64,000 bases of DNA, from the NCBI GenBank assembly GCA_959347315.1, contig OY365818.1, forward strand, positions 4,281,942 through 4,345,941, given 5' to 3'. Numbering within the stretch: position 1 is the stretch's first letter; the number at the start of each line of letters is the position of its first letter. The position numbers were made by a program, and so were the translations under genes. Under the pieces are notes generated by a model. That model saw only the letters and a program-made list of their open reading frames with translations, ran no database searches and was not told where the DNA came from. This DNA is from Bimastos eiseni. Its lineage: Eukaryota; Annelida; Clitellata; Crassiclitellata; Lumbricidae. Below are positions 47,201-59,519 of this stretch, piece after piece.

Positions 47201-50200
47201 GAAAAAGTGTTTGAGAGTTTGTCTCCCAGATACAATTATAAAAGGCTGAGCCATGTCTATGTTTTTCTAAGTATCACCCTAGTAGTAGCAAAAAAAGTTT
47301 TTGTAATAAAATATTGAAGATATCTGAAGATAACAGCTTTAGATATTATGCAAAATGTTGATTTTAAGAGATTATGTGTTTTGTTTAATTCTAGAATTGC
47401 AGATCCAGATGCTGTTAAGCCAGAAGACTGGTTAGTTGTTATAATATTTTATATAATTGCTATTTATACTGTTCAATAATGATTCAGAGGTGAAATTAGC
47501 TGTATTTGGAGGAAAATTCTGCAGTTACAAGATTTTACCTATTTTATTATTAGTTGTATTGAGAATGTCTAACGAGTTTGATGATGATTACATTTGGCTT
47601 TATGCCACCCGGGAATAAGGTGGTTTCCCTTTGCTTTCCTCACATATAATTATGGTTAAGCAACTTGTCCAGTGACTTGAAGTGGGTTCAAACCTGCGAC
47701 CCTTCGGTTGCAAGGCACAGAACATACCGCTACACCACCGTGTCCCTCCTAATGTGTTCACTAGTTAAGCATTAAGAACCCATTTTGACCTTTGACCTTA
47801 ATTGATCATCTATTGACATCTTTGACCTTACTTGATCATCTATTGACCTTTGATATAGGGATGAAAATGAACCAGAGATGATCGAAGATGAAGATGCGAC
47901 AAAACCTGAAGGTTGGCTGGATGACGAGCCAGAACTCATTCCAGATCCTGCAGCAGAGAAGCCATCCGACTGGTGGGAATTATTCCTTGTAGACTGTTCA
48001 TCCACTTTTGTATCTATGCTTTTATCATTTTATGTATTTATCTTTAAGGATACTTGATTAAGTCTGTACCACTGACTACGATCTGTGATGTACCTGGTCC
48101 ATCCCACATTAACCTACAAGTGTCAATTGTGAATGTGTTTTCATTTGTTAGTTTTAGACAAATGTTAAACTGTACATAAACTCGTTTTAACAGAATTTTT
48201 TAAGTGTGTATGTTAGAGTTTTACTTAAGTAATTCCTAGATTTATACAATATGCTGTGCATTCAATTGTTTTATATATGTGACACTGCTGTACATAGAAA
48301 AAATCTGTTGTAAAACTGACCCCGGGTAATAATATTGAGGGCTTGTGATTTCCGTAACAGAGCATCTGATTTCATTAGCACGAAAGCATCTCTCTTTAGC
48401 GCACTGTTATTATGATGCATGTACGTGAATCGATTAGTGCAGTTTAAAATAGTGATCAGAAGATTTCTTTATAGGATTAGGTGAAAAGGCATGTTGATGC
48501 TATATGAATTGAAAGTGCAGGTGCATTGAATATACATGGTGTTTGTTTTCAGGGATGAGGACATGGATGGTGAATGGGAGCCCCCTATGATCAGTGAGTC
48601 ACTCGTTGTCAATAGAGGATTAATTAGATACCTTGTTTATAACATTGTATACAGTGATTGAATATTTCTTTAATTTCTGTCAATGGGGAGCAGTGGTAGA
48701 GATACCCCGAGACTGTTAAATGGTGGAGTTCGATAGTGTGCAATTGGAGGCAAGGTTCACAAATTTTGATCTGCTATAAAGCTCGCTCCCAATGAGATTT
48801 ATGTCTTGCGACATAGGCAGTGCTACGAGGTCTGTGCATTCCATCAAAAATAAGAGCACTTTGTCTACTTATAATGAGCTGTTTAGAGTGATTTTTGAAG
48901 GAGCACCATTCATCCTAGTCTTTGAAAAACGTTGTACAAAACTTGCAAGTTTTAAACATATTGGAATTTGGCTTCTGACAGAGAAAAATATTATATTTTT
49001 TACCATTTTTCTGTTAGATAATCCAAAGTGTGAGGGTGGTCCGGGATGTGGAGAGTGGAAGAGGCCGCAAGTCAAGAATCCCAAGTACAAAGGAAAGTGG
49101 TATGCGCCAACAATCGACAATCCCAACTACAAGGTATCTAGCAGTTGCACTTGTTTTTTTTGCAACGGTATGGTTCATTTTTTGGAGATAAATTTAAACA
49201 ACACACGTGATGTGTCAGACTTCGTATCGTTTGACGATTATATTTGCCATCTGGTGGTGGGTTGAAAGACGGATAGTGCAAAGAAGAAACAGCGTGGTGT
49301 CGATCCTTTGTAACATAAACACAGCATGTTTTTACCTCAGGTGTAGGTACTAATTTTGGGGGCACCTCACAGATGTAAACACCCGAACAAAGCTGTAACT
49401 TCAATGTGCCGTCAAGGCCTACTCTCAGTATTACTAGTGCTTCTATTACTAACAGTAATGATGATACTGCTCATGTGTTTGCTGAGACATTATGTTTACT
49501 GTCATATTTTAGGGAAAGTGGAGTCCACGTATCATTCCAAATCCAAACTTTTTTGAGGACCTCGAACCATACAAAATGACTTCTATTGTGAGTATTATTG
49601 TCTTTGATTGTGTGTTTTTTTATGACCTAACTGCAGACAAACTGTGAAATTCTGAGTTGAGTTCTGACTGAGAGAACTATTGTTTATGTAATCATAGATA
49701 TAAATACGAATCTGCCATTAAAGAGCATTTAGATATCCAGCTTTTTAAAAGCTAGTTAGAAATATTAATGAGCTTGGAATGGGACAATATAACTAAGGAC
49801 GTGTGATGCTTTGATGTTCAATTTACAATACTAAATACTACTTACGGCAGTATTCGATTAGAAAACGACATCATGATTTAGAGATTAATGATTATCAGTT
49901 GATTTTAATTATGTTTCTCAATAATTTCTCTTACCCCTTTAATTCTGTTACTTACATTAATTTTAATTTGGTTGATTTTTAACTGCAGAAGAATTATTAC
50001 TCATACATTGAAAAATTCATTAATGTGTTACTGTGGTACCAATTTGCTAACAAGTACACACTATTTAATATCACACTAATACCCGCTGATTCGAATTCTG
50101 ACTTTTTGCTTTAATTCAACATTCGACTCGACTGAAAATTCTGATTCGTAGGTTCTTTAAGTATTGGTTGTGTTACATTTTAGCAGAACTTTCTCTGTAC

Positions 50201-53200
50201 ATTGAATTGATCTCAAGTTGTCAGGTCTGGAGAACCTCTGACGTGTATTCTTCAAGTAGTGCTATATAAATGAGCAATTACATTGTCTATTTTGTTGTAG
50301 GCTGCTGTTGGACTGGAGCTCTGGTCAATGTCAGACAACATTCTGTTCGACAATTTCATTATTACGGACGACAAGGGGACCGCTGACCAGTGGGCGGCCG
50401 AAAGCTGGGAGATCAAGACCAGCGAGGAGGCTGCAGGATCCTTGGCTGTAAGTAATCACTAGGTGATGCTGTTGTCGGGATCATTGCCGATTAGGCTGAG
50501 CGGCTCACTGTGGGGTGTTGGTTCGAGCCTGTTACTCATAAGTGCACTTTGCCATCAATTGATACAGAGTCATAAGCTACCATGTTATTATTTAGCATAT
50601 ATTCTCATATTATGACAGTAAATGCTTAATAATATTATTAAAGCAACAAGAACGTCATGTTGCTCGCTATTATATATGTTAGTGTCTGTGTGTGCTAGCG
50701 CTTGCAAGGCATCAGAGGCTGGCTGAGTGCTTATTATGCAAGATTAGAGCTGATTGGTCATTCCAGGAGGCTTGAAATTGCATCCTTTTCGATTTGTCAA
50801 ACGTAGAATCATGTATGTTGGATTTGCCCCAAGGACCAATATGCACAGAACTGGAGACTCCCTATGTTCCTTTGTGTCACTAGTTTTGGGGTGATAATCG
50901 GGAGAAAGAAATTTTCACATCTTTTTGACATAACACGCTGATTCATTATCTTTTAGCTATAAAAATAAATTGATGAAAAACTATGTCAGCAAAATAAAAC
51001 AAATGCCCTTGAAGGTTTAAAACATTATTTTCAAATAAAAGCAAAATTTAGACTGGGGCGACATCTGTGTCTAAGAGTAAAATAAAACTTCTGTTAACTG
51101 CACTTTGACCTACTGCTGACCAATATTTCATGAAAAACGTAGGCCCGGCTAGCGGGATCTTAGGGTCCTTCTTTCTTCCCTTTTGTTCCGTCTCTCAGAA
51201 TAATATGTTATTGCTAAAATGTTCTTTTGTACATCTTTTTTCATTTCTCTACTTGTTTAATAACTATGTACAACGCTAACGGGTTCAATAAAAACATTTG
51301 ATTTGAAAAACGTACATGGAAATTGGACGAGCAACCATGCCTGTGATTTAGATTCCGTGGGTTTGCCCTAGCCATATAATTATTTGGAATGATTTTTTTG
51401 ACTATCAACTTAAATGTGTCGTATTCTTTATTAACAGGGCGGCGTAGTGCAATCTGTGATGGACGCAACGCACGAGAGGCCTTGGCTGTGGGCTGTGATC
51501 ATTGTGGTTGTCATACTTCCTATTGTGTTACTGGTGGCCTACTGTTGCATGTCACCATCAAAGGTAGGGAATTAGAACACTTCTCGGTTTTAATGAACGA
51601 TTTCAATGATTAGCATTCATTGCCAAATGAAGTTTGTTTCTTTTGAACCATTGAAGAGTGAATGAAGAGCTTTTATTTAATAGTAGTGTCTTAGTGTACT
51701 TGCGAGACATCAGATTCCGGCATAGGATTTATTGCACAAGATTATGACTGAATAGTCATCCCAGGGACTTGAAATTGCACACTTTTCCACACAGACAAAC
51801 GCAGGACATGTCTGCCGCATTCTGTCATTGGCATTCATTGAGTTTCTTGAATCATTGGTGATTAGTTAATGTTATGTGCTAGCACGTGTCTCTGTAACAC
51901 TGACTTTATTTAGCACTTGTGTGACAAATCTGCATTGATTTCCCAGTCTTCTTTTATTGTACGCTTTTTGTCGTTGAACTGTTATGACACATGGGAAGTT
52001 GCATCATCCTTACTTATTCAGAGCATTTGTATGGCGCCTCTATGGGACAACTATTTGTAGGTGTACTTGACTCGACCCCCAGTTAACAATAGGAGTTTTC
52101 TGGTGTTTACAGAAGGTGTGTTAGAATCACTGGCTAAGGCAATGTGAACGTTGAAAGGGTATAGATTTATATTGGATGTATAAAGATGGCTTACTGTTGC
52201 AAAGCCTTTTCAGCTTGTGCATTATGATTACCAAACCAAGAAACTGAATGCAAAGATTTGTCTTTAAGATTTAAGTTGGTTGCTATATCAACTGGTCACG
52301 TTTGCTCAAAATGCCCTTGATTTTCACACTAGTTTAATATATAGGTTGTCAGTTGAAATATGTAGTTGTAAATTATGTTATTTCAACGTTAAATTTTGAT
52401 CAGGAACATACAGAATTGTTGCTTGCACCAGAAAATGTTTATTAGGCATTGTGCTATGTGAGAGGCATGATGGTCAAGTGGTTAGTGGGGTTCAATTCCC
52501 GGCCACAGCAGAATTTGTTTTGAAATTTCTGCTCCGGTATGCTGTCCGTGGGAAGTCGAGGAACGAGGGAGAGGAACTGGCCACCCAACCTTATATGCCA
52601 AGGCTAAGAAAATGAAGTCGTTAGCACTTCACACATGTGGCTCTGCCTCTCAGTTTAGCATAGGGTCTGATTGGTCTTATCATTATTTATTTATTTGGAG
52701 GATTTATATAGCACCTATACTTTGATATTAATATGTCAATAGTACTTAATGCATAGATAATTTTATGTGATGAAGTGAACTGCATGTTGATTTGAAGCCG
52801 GATGAGGTCGCTGAACGCAAGAAGACTGATGCCCCGTCGGCCGACACCAATGCAGGTGAAGAGGAAGAGGAAGAAGAACAGTCGGAACAGAGGAGATCCA
52901 CGGATGACGAAGAACAAGAACCGGAAGAACCGAAGAGTTCTTCGACGAAGAAGCAGACGAAAGGAGACTTAGAGGCAACAAGCGAAGTCAGTCGTCACGC
53001 TGTTTGGGTTTTAATTTACAGTTCAAAGTCTTGGTTTTCTACACAATTGTTCCTCTACCCACGGACTGCTGGTGGTTCCCCACTTGTGCACTACCATGGC
53101 CCAATCCAGGAACTGCATGCCTACATGGGTCCCTCCAGCTGGAACAGCCTCCCCCTCACTCTCCGGGATGAGCTGCTCTCTCTTCCCTCTGCTGCCTTCT

Positions 53201-54861
53201 GGAGGCGACCGAAGACTTTCCTGTTCTCCATTTAGCTATGTGTGTAGTCGTGAGCGTGTCTGATGTTGAGTGTCGCTAAACTAGTCTTCATTACAATTAC
53301 AACTGAAATGAATGTGTTTACACTCCCATTTTATCTATTATGAATATCTAATCGAGTTTGGACTTTTAGTCTGACTTGAGACCAATTTTCTGCGGATTTG
53401 GGCTCTGGGCGACGATGACCAATTAATCACTGATATACTTACTCTCTTCAGCTACTTCTGTCTTCTGCTGACCTCGAGTAATAATATTATTGGTTGCTTC
53501 CCGCATCAACCCACCACGCATCCGTTGGTGATTCGAGTGAGTTTCCTACATTGACATTGTTTGTAATTCATTTGTTAATGTGTCCGCGTTGATTTGCTGA
53601 TGTATTTGCACAACCTACGTTTACACGACTTCTGTTTGCAGAGCGCGGATGCAAAGAAATCGAGCGATGCTGAGGAGGTGAAGCCAAAGGAGGAGGAGGA
53701 TGCAAACGAGGAAGAGACCGGAGACAAGGAGTCCGGCCGTGGTCAGCTTTTTGACAAGTACGCTCAAATATAGTCCGTCTAAATTAATTACTGTGAAAAA
53801 GAAATAACCACTGCTTTGTGCTTTGATTAACCATAACAAAGAATTTCTTCAAGAGGTCTGCTATAAAATACTGAGTTGGATACTGTGCTTGTGTCATTTT
53901 GCAGGTCAACTACTATTGGATGCTTTGTACTTTTTCATGGCCAGACATATGTGCTTTGTGTGTTCTAGCCTACTTTGGAATGACCTATTTACATCACAAT
54001 CCCAATCAATCAGTTTGATGTCATTGATTATATGTTTTTAAAAGGTGTTTAGTTTATATGTGGGCATAGGAACTTTCTACCCCATTTTTATTCCACTCTG
54101 AATTCTGTCTTATTTGGCCGAGGTTGGACTGGGAGTGCCTCTGAGTAGATTTATTTCAGAGGTATTAAAGTTTCATCGATTGATTGATTGATTTGTGGGC
54201 ATGTAGTATGTAGCTGGGCAGGTAGTTTGACATACTTTTAGATGTAAATATGTATCTGTCCCTGCAGCTTGTGACTGGGCATGTGGTACCTATTTGGGGG
54301 TATGGTGCTGTTTGAGAACCAACCTCTTAAAGGCGAGATATTTCTCCTAGATATCTACATTTACACCCACTGTACAAGTGTTAGACTTTAGGGATGAACC
54401 TACACTCGGCTCGGAATGAGCTTCTTAGTATTCGGCGTAAACTCGGACAAACAAGGGTCCTAGTTTTAATCTTTACGATTTTCTATTTTGAAGAAATCAG
54501 ATTTTAATTTACAAAACGATGATCGACCAAACTAATAACACAAATCCTACTACTATTAGTACTTACTAGTTACTACTTCCTAGTGTAACCGTAAATTAAG
54601 GCAAAAAATTATAAATGCTGTGCAAACTGCCATACTGAAATTCAAGAGAATCAGACTTATTTAAATATTTTAGACTCTTATTCGACAAAATTCAACTTGT
54701 AAGACTCCATACTCTGCAAGAAAGTCAAACTCTGTTCATCCCTATTAGACTTCTCATAATGGCCGTCACTGTAGCTATTGACAATGCGTTTTCTTTGCAG
54801 GCCAAAACAGAGGAAGAAGGGAAAATCAAAGAAGGAAGCAGTTGGTGACAACGACAACTAA
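38275..54861 (+). CDS. canx: Calnexin, ER lectin chaperone (complete, 21 coding exons)
   Basis: Calnexin is an ER-membrane chaperone binding monoglucosylated N-glycoproteins. Coding exons: 38296-38451, 39518-39597, 40514-40572, 41224-41288, 41981-42057, 42398-42479, 43773-43841, 44301-44348, 45526-45601, 46303-46381, 46739-46813, 47395-47430, 47859-47972, 48553-48593, 49018-49133, 49513-49587, 50301-50447, 51438-51563, 52798-52986, 53642-53757, 54801-54861. Every phase agrees; total 628 aa. Signal peptide [17 protein letters not shown]; lectin domain with [28 protein letters not shown] and MFGPDKCG (the disulfide cysteines); P-domain with four type-1 units ([26 protein letters not shown]) and four type-2 units ([14 protein letters not shown]); KCEGGPGC cysteine pair; FFDNFII-type return strand ([12 protein letters not shown]); one membrane segment [20 protein letters not shown]; acidic cytosolic tail. 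Exon 38275 starts after a GCAG acceptor, so a 5' non-coding exon lies upstream. The tail ends [15 protein letters not shown] rather than the RKPRRE-type end of mammals. Confidence 0.97.
38983..39157. mobile_element. Inverted-repeat element with TTAGGG-like core
   Basis: Terminal inverted repeats of about 31 bp: left starts AGGCAATGTGTCAAA (38987 on) and the right end, reverse-complemented, starts AGGCAATGTGTCAAATTAGG. Between them lies a run of telomere-like units (TTAGGATTAGAGTTAGGGTT and on). About 170 bp, no coding capacity; fits a MITE. Confidence 0.65.
41398..41500 (+). mobile_element. tRNA-derived SINE head
   Basis: ATAGCTCACTGGTTAGAATG (A-box-like) and CAGGTTTGAGCCTC (B-box-like) at tRNA-like spacing, then CATCTTGAGCAAATCACTCA. 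It lacks a tRNA acceptor stem and CCA context, so it is a SINE, not a tRNA gene. Confidence 0.65.
43376..43760. repeat. Diverged ~28-bp AT-rich tandem repeat
   Basis: About 13-14 units resembling ATAATTTATTTATACTCTAT plus GTTAAGT, with many substitutions. It ends next to the polypyrimidine tract of the acceptor at 43772. Confidence 0.8.
44070..44233 (+). mobile_element. SINE with intact tail
   Basis: B-box-like TGTTTGATCCCCAGG, body, then CTGTGTAGAGGTGCTATATAAAT and a GAAC/GAAT-type 3' end. Shows the order head, body and GCTATATAAAT tail. Confidence 0.6.
44550..44703 (+). mobile_element. SINE with intact tail
   Basis: TAGGTTTGAACCCTGCCTG (B box) then CGGGCAAGTCTTTAAGTCA and GGTGCTATATAAATAG. 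Confidence 0.6.
44993..45050. repeat. 19-bp tandem repeat, three copies
   Basis: Copies of CCAATAACCCAAGCTATTT; the third lacks one C. Confidence 0.9.
46826..47062. repeat. ~25-bp tandem repeat split by a SINE tail
   Basis: Units of GTTGGTATTCAATTGTTAAG run from 46826 to about 46935 and resume from about 47000 to 47062. The gap holds TTTTTTATAGCACCTTATAA and GAACCTCTCAAAGGC, the minus-strand form of the common SINE tail. Confidence 0.75.
47600..47750 (-). mobile_element. tRNA-derived SINE, minus strand
   Basis: Minus strand: GGTGGTGTAGCGGTATGTTC (A-box-like), then GCAGGTTTGAACCCACTT (B box), then ACAAGTTGCTTAACC. Same family as 5216-5455. Confidence 0.7.
51438..51563 (+). CDS. canx: Calnexin transmembrane exon
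   Basis: 42 codons with the stretch [20 protein letters not shown], matching the family's ERPWLW entry into the membrane helix. Everything upstream is luminal; the exons downstream code for the cytosolic tail. Confidence 0.95.
52452..52650 (+). mobile_element. tRNA-derived SINE, plus strand
   Basis: GGCATGATGGTCAAGTGGTT AG and GGGTTCAATTCCCGGCCAC form the tRNA-like head, with the anticodon region shortened. The body ends CCAAGGCTAAGAAAATGAAG, the reverse of the block seen at 5545, 6533 and 14695. Confidence 0.7.
52798..52986 (+). CDS. canx: Calnexin cytosolic tail exon with open read-through
   Basis: 63 codons, very acidic (GEEEEEEEQ) after [13 protein letters not shown], which matches the family's KKTDAPQPDV. 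The acceptor (TTGAAG) has a weak pyrimidine tract. The donor GAA|GTCAGT is imperfect, and the frame remains open for 82 more codons past it into a LINE fragment. Confidence 0.85.
53010..53235 (+). pseudogene. LINE reverse-transcriptase C-terminal fragment
   Basis: The frame reads [15 protein letters not shown] and then [20 protein letters not shown] and [10 protein letters not shown] before a stop. [11 protein letters not shown]...F...LKTFLF is the usual end of non-LTR retrotransposon ORF2. Only this C-terminal piece is present, as expected for a 5'-truncated insertion. It is in the same frame as calnexin exon 52798-52986. Confidence 0.75.
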
Positions 54862-55009
54862 CTGACAGCCATTCCCGGCTGGATTGTTTTGTCACCACGT
54901 TGGTCCAAAACAAACAAAGAATCCCACTATTCAAGATATGGCGTATCACAGAACATGCGCGTAACTCCAATACACATGCACATTCAGACATACACAAATA
55001 CGTGCGTAC

Positions 55010-55205
55010 GTACGTACATACATACATACATACATAAATACATACATACATACATACATACATACATACACACATACCTAGATACATACATACTTACATA
55101 CATAAATACATACATACACACATACCTAGATACATACACACATACATACATACACACATACATACACATATACATACATACATGGATACATTTACAGGCA
55201 TATAG
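55010..55205. repeat. (ACAT)n array in calnexin 3' UTR
   Basis: ACAT units with ACCTAG and ACAC interruptions. Confidence 0.9.
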
Positions 55206-55407
55206 ACATGAGGAACATACTGAGTATGATATACGTGCTGCAATATACATAATAATTGTGTATGTATTTTTAGCCAAGTACATGCTATTTGTGATTATGT
55301 ATGTACATGTAGGCGGTTGTTTCTGGTGTATAACACTATATGTATATATATGTTGGTCTTAATGTACTGCATGTACATAGTAGAATCTACAACTTTCTAA
55401 CATATGG

Positions 55408-55411
<4 letters not shown>

Positions 55412-55467
<56 letters not shown>
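55412..55467. repeat. (TA)n run
   Basis: About 28 perfect TA units. Confidence 0.95.
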
Positions 55468-55469
<2 letters not shown>

Positions 55470-56731
55470 GCATGTACAAACAATGTATGCTGTTCATTGC
55501 ACAAAGTATAGGTTTGTACAGAGTGTTCATGTGTAAGGATACGTTAGTTATTTCCTTGTTCTTGAGCCGCTCGTTGGTTTGATTCCACTGTGAATGCTAT
55601 TTCATTACGAGTTTTTTTTTCAATTCTCTCAATAAGTTGTAGCTGTTTCTCTGAAAATCTGAAGGTACTGTTTAGAACTGAAGTTGTTTTCTCTGCTATT
55701 GGAGTCTGATTTGTTTATGCTGCCCTTGTGTTGGGCCGCAATTGTGGTTTACAGCATATCGTGTTGGTTGAAAGTATCATAATTAAAAGTGATGACTTTA
55801 GAAGTTGAGGAAAATGTTGTAAAAGTGTCTAAGATATTGATTGCATCATTAAAAATTTCAAAGGAATTCATAGTTTGGTGATAATTATAAAGTTTATACA
55901 GAAGGGTGCCATTTCTATTCATTGTTTTGCCTCTTTTTTTAATGTCTGAAGTTCATTTTAATATGATAGCTGAATCACAGTTTTCAGGGAGCATCTGAAA
56001 TGTGGAAATTACATAGGTAAAGCACACGGTGACTTTGCAAAGAGTATTGTTTTTTTTAGATGTTGAAATGATGTTGCATGCTATAAGTTTAACCTGTTAT
56101 TTTTCATGTTACTGTGCATTTGTTTGAAACTACTTTTAACAGTTATGCACACTATTGCACTCTGATCAAATAACAAACGATCGCATTCTTAGGTTGAATT
56201 AAATTTTGTGATTCGTGTTTGAATTTCTAAAACTTATGATATACAGAAACTCAAACTATAATGATTTTTGCTGTACAGGGTGTGACCGAATCTTTATCCA
56301 GAAATCGGTTTGTGTCGAATTTTGGCCTAGAACAATTGATAAGACTCGACACCGATCAGGATTGATGATACAAATACCACAAGAAGTCATATGTGTTTTT
56401 TGCCTAAAACAATTACTTATGTGGTGCAGTTTGAAATGCGAATTTTATTAAACAATGGAACATATAGCATTAATTTTTTCAGCTACTTATATTAAATAGT
56501 TTTAATTACATTTTTTTGAGAACATGCAAGATTTTTGTGATCACAGTGTAACAAGACAATGGCTATAGCCAATAAATATTGCAAATTAATCGAATGGAAT
56601 CCTGAGTCTACAAAAAGACATTCGGTCATACCCTGGCGCTGTAAGATTAATGCTCTGGTGTACAATTTAATCTGTGCATATTTTTTACTCGACATCTTTG
56701 AGAGCGAACGGACTTGTGTTTTCTCTTTCCT

Positions 56732-56737
56732 AATAAA
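56732..56737 (+). terminator. Poly(A) signal AATAAA of calnexin
   Basis: AATAAA in CTTTCCTAATAAAGTTTGCA, the first canonical signal in a plausible place after the coding region; earlier variants in the UTR may also be used. Confidence 0.55.
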
Positions 56738-57639
56738 GTTTGCATAGGTTTTTAATTAAATCTTTTCATTTCTTCACTGCCTGTGCTTCTTGTTTTTGTC
56801 GCAATTTTGTAACCAAAGCAGACTTATAGCTTTCTTCAGAGTTTGTCATCTAGAATTATTTGTACTATGAAGTCTGAGAATCGGGTGTAGTCTTATCATT
56901 TTTTCCAGCTATACTGTACGAATCTGCGTCAATTGGTGCCAGAATTTATGTCCAGATGGTGGTAGGTATGAGCACTAGATCGCTTGTGTTGATCGCACAG
57001 AATCTTCATTATGCCGCTAACCATATCTTATATTCGCAGAGTGCATACGAATGTATATTCTAAGGCAAAAATTGGCCTTTCTTTGAACAATTGGTCGGAC
57101 GGCTTCGACATTCAGTTAGTGTTGCTTGATTCTATTTGTTTTTTGTTATGTTGAGAAGACTTGGGTAGATGTGCTGCTCAATGTTAGTAAATGAATGGAG
57201 AATTTATTTGGTTTTTAATAAATTTTTATATATGTTTCCGTACTTTAGCATAGCGTTTGGTCGGTTAGCAGACGACAAAGTTATCAGTCAAAGTATCTGG
57301 TGGTAGCCCACTCTGGTATTTGGTATCCAGTGGTAGCCCACTCGTTTGCTCACAAACATCTACAAGTATGTGTCTTTACACTTTGATGGGCCTGTAGCTT
57401 TGCAAAAGGCTATATTAAGAGTTTTAGGAAGAATCTTTAATAAAGGGAAATGTGTAAATTTTTCTGTAATGATCTTTTATACACTTGCATATTCTAGTTT
57501 ATTTTTAAAATCGTTTTTCACATAACTGTTGGATAGCCAAGTTCCAGTGCCACAGGCCCAACAAATCCTGAAAATGCATGTATTTTGTATGTGAGTCTAA
57601 TTGAAATTCTTGAACTTTGATTTCGCCCTTCTTCCAACA

Positions 57640-57800
57640 TCTTTTTGCTCACAAGTGCACATGCCTCGACGGCGCAATTGTAGTCGTACTGCAGAGCAAG
57701 TGTGTGCGAAGGACTTGCTCAAGGTCTTTACACAGTGACTGACGCCTCGGACGAGGGTCGAACCCGCTCACTCGGCGCACACCGAGTGTTACTGGCTGAC
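57640..57800 (-). mobile_element. tRNA-derived SINE, minus strand
   Basis: Minus strand: AACACTCGGTGTGCGCCGAG, B box GAGCGGGTTCGACCCTCGTC, AAGACCTTGAGCAAGTCCTT, then CGCCGTCGAGGCATGTGCAC. Matches the SINE at 35330. Confidence 0.75.
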
Positions 57801-57944
57801 GTCGTTGCGGTGGTAATGTGCAGGGGGAATTTTTATAATACACGAGACTATACCTGGAGAATTGAGAATGGCAACCATTGGGAAAGAAGAGCAAAAATAA
57901 ACACTTAGAAGTTGGCGTACACTCCTCCCGCGAGCAGTTGATTG

Positions 57945-58029
57945 GACGACTTCCGGTCCTGGAAAAGAGAAAATGGCGCTCTTCTGATGTAGGACACGGA
58001 AAACTAAACGGCACGATTGGACAAGAAGA
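57945..58029 (+). promoter_or_regulatory. TATA-less promoter / first exon candidate
   Basis: GATTGG (inverted CCAAT, 57939-57944), ACTTCCGG (ETS-type, 57948-57955) and AAAATGGCG (YY1-type, 57969-57977) cluster before a donor AGAAGA|GTAAGT at 58030. This is a common arrangement for housekeeping promoters with a short non-coding first exon. Target gene unknown; the stress-protein gene downstream is the nearest candidate. Confidence 0.4.
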
Positions 58030-58459
58030 GTAAGTTTGTCTGCTTCCCTATTAGGACTTCTTTAGACTTGCCTCTTTGACCAGGTCTGGGTTGGGAGTTA
58101 TCTTGAAGAGGTGCTATATTGATTGATTCAGTTAGGTTGATTGATTGATTGATTGATTTATTTGACTTGGGTCCCTGTATGGGCTTCTACGGGGCATTGG
58201 TTCTATATATTAGTACCAAGTGACCATGCTACCAGGGATAATCGCTCAAGTAAACCGAAACATGCACATTTCGGAGAACGAAGGGAAACAACATGTCGGA
58301 TGGTACATCTTGCGTGGTCTCTCATCTGCCCACAGGCCCTCCTAGTTCGACCCGCCCATCTGAACTAAGGCTGACCTAGAAACAGGTTGGAAAGCGAGAC
58401 GGGTATCGTCATCTGCTCGAGGCCTGAGCGGCAGCTGCAACCCTTTCTGGCCTGATAGG

Positions 58460-58657
58460 CCAATAGGCTCTTCCCGTATATAAATCAACTATACATATAC
58501 TCAACGATCAATAGTATTGGCGAGCAACAGTAGCTTGTTATCTGTAACGCATCTCATCGCACGCCGTGCAAAGAACCTGTGAATCTTACTCGCTTGTTTG
58601 CGGAACATTATTAGTCGGAAAATAGACTATTACAAAGAAAATCATTTCTAGTTCAAG
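58460..58657 (+). promoter_or_regulatory. CCAAT/TATA promoter and first exon candidate
   Basis: CCAAT (58460-58464) and TATATAAAT (58477-58485) lie close together; a start about 30 bp further would give a ~150-bp exon ending TTCAAG|GTAAGA at 58657. No long frame, so non-coding or with a very short coding part. Confidence 0.4.
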
Positions 58658-59485
58658 GTAAGAAGACAACGAACTTTTAAAATACTCCCCGCTTTGTTGA
58701 ATCGTGTCGAAAAGCTAGTTGAAAGCCTCGCTTGAGTATTCGTGAGCTTGGCGGATGGAAACTCAACGGGGTCCCGCCAAAGTCTGTACTAGGCCTGCAT
58801 GTCTGGATATTTACGAGGTACCTCAATCTAAGGAGGTGAAGCGTTTGTTTTCGCATTCCTGCGCATTTGCGTTGTAGGCTTACAATTCTAGATCCATCCA
58901 ACGGTGCAGTAAGTTGGCCATCTTAGCAAGTAAGTAGATCTATTTGCCTCATAACAAGCGCACGTGTGGGGTTTATAGCAAGAGGCCCACTTAATTGTTT
59001 AATCAGCGCATTGTTATACTGTTCGATCATATTGTAGTTGTGGAATAGCAATAATATCGTACTGGAATTTGGCTTGCGTATTAGCAATCCTCTACCACGA
59101 CTTTGAGCAGGTATGGTAGCGCTAGAAAAGCGACTAGAAAAGATTTGGCCTACAGTGGTTAGATGTCTAGGCCTAATGTTACGCCTATAGTGTCATATAG
59201 AATATACGGGCCTACGTTGAGAAAATGTCATGCGAGACCATGTCTACAATTATATTGGACCTTACAACACTATGTGCAATCGACAATAGCAACAATACGA
59301 CGATGTTCGGCCTGTCTTAGAGTCTGTGTTACGTAAACGTCACGCTCTGTGAAGCATATTGCTACACATTATCATAATCATCTTTTTTCTGATACCAACA
59401 ATATTACAACGATGGGTACGAATAGAGGACGTCATGGTATTCGGTCGTCAAGTACAATGCTCCTAATATCAGTCTGAGACAGCGC

Positions 59486-59519
<34 letters not shown>

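Larger units (their letters stand above)
38452..54800 (+). other. Calnexin introns: contents
   Basis: 20 introns between coding exons. They hold SINE copies (41398-41500, 44070-44233, 44550-44703, 47600-47750, 50510-50600, 52452-52650), an inverted-repeat element at 38983-39157, tandem repeats (43376-43760, 44993-45050, 46826-47062), a LINE fragment at 53010-53235 and many single GCTATATAAAT tails (e.g. 50260, 52690). A 132-codon frame at 42892-43290 lies in one intron and has no recognisable domain. Confidence 0.7.
54862..56755 (+). other. Calnexin 3' UTR
   Basis: From the TAA at 54859-54861 to just past AATAAA at 56732-56737. It includes an ACAT/ACATAC array (about 55010-55205) and a (TA)n run (55412-55467). 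No other gene is seen; 60-80-codon frames here lack support. Confidence 0.6.
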
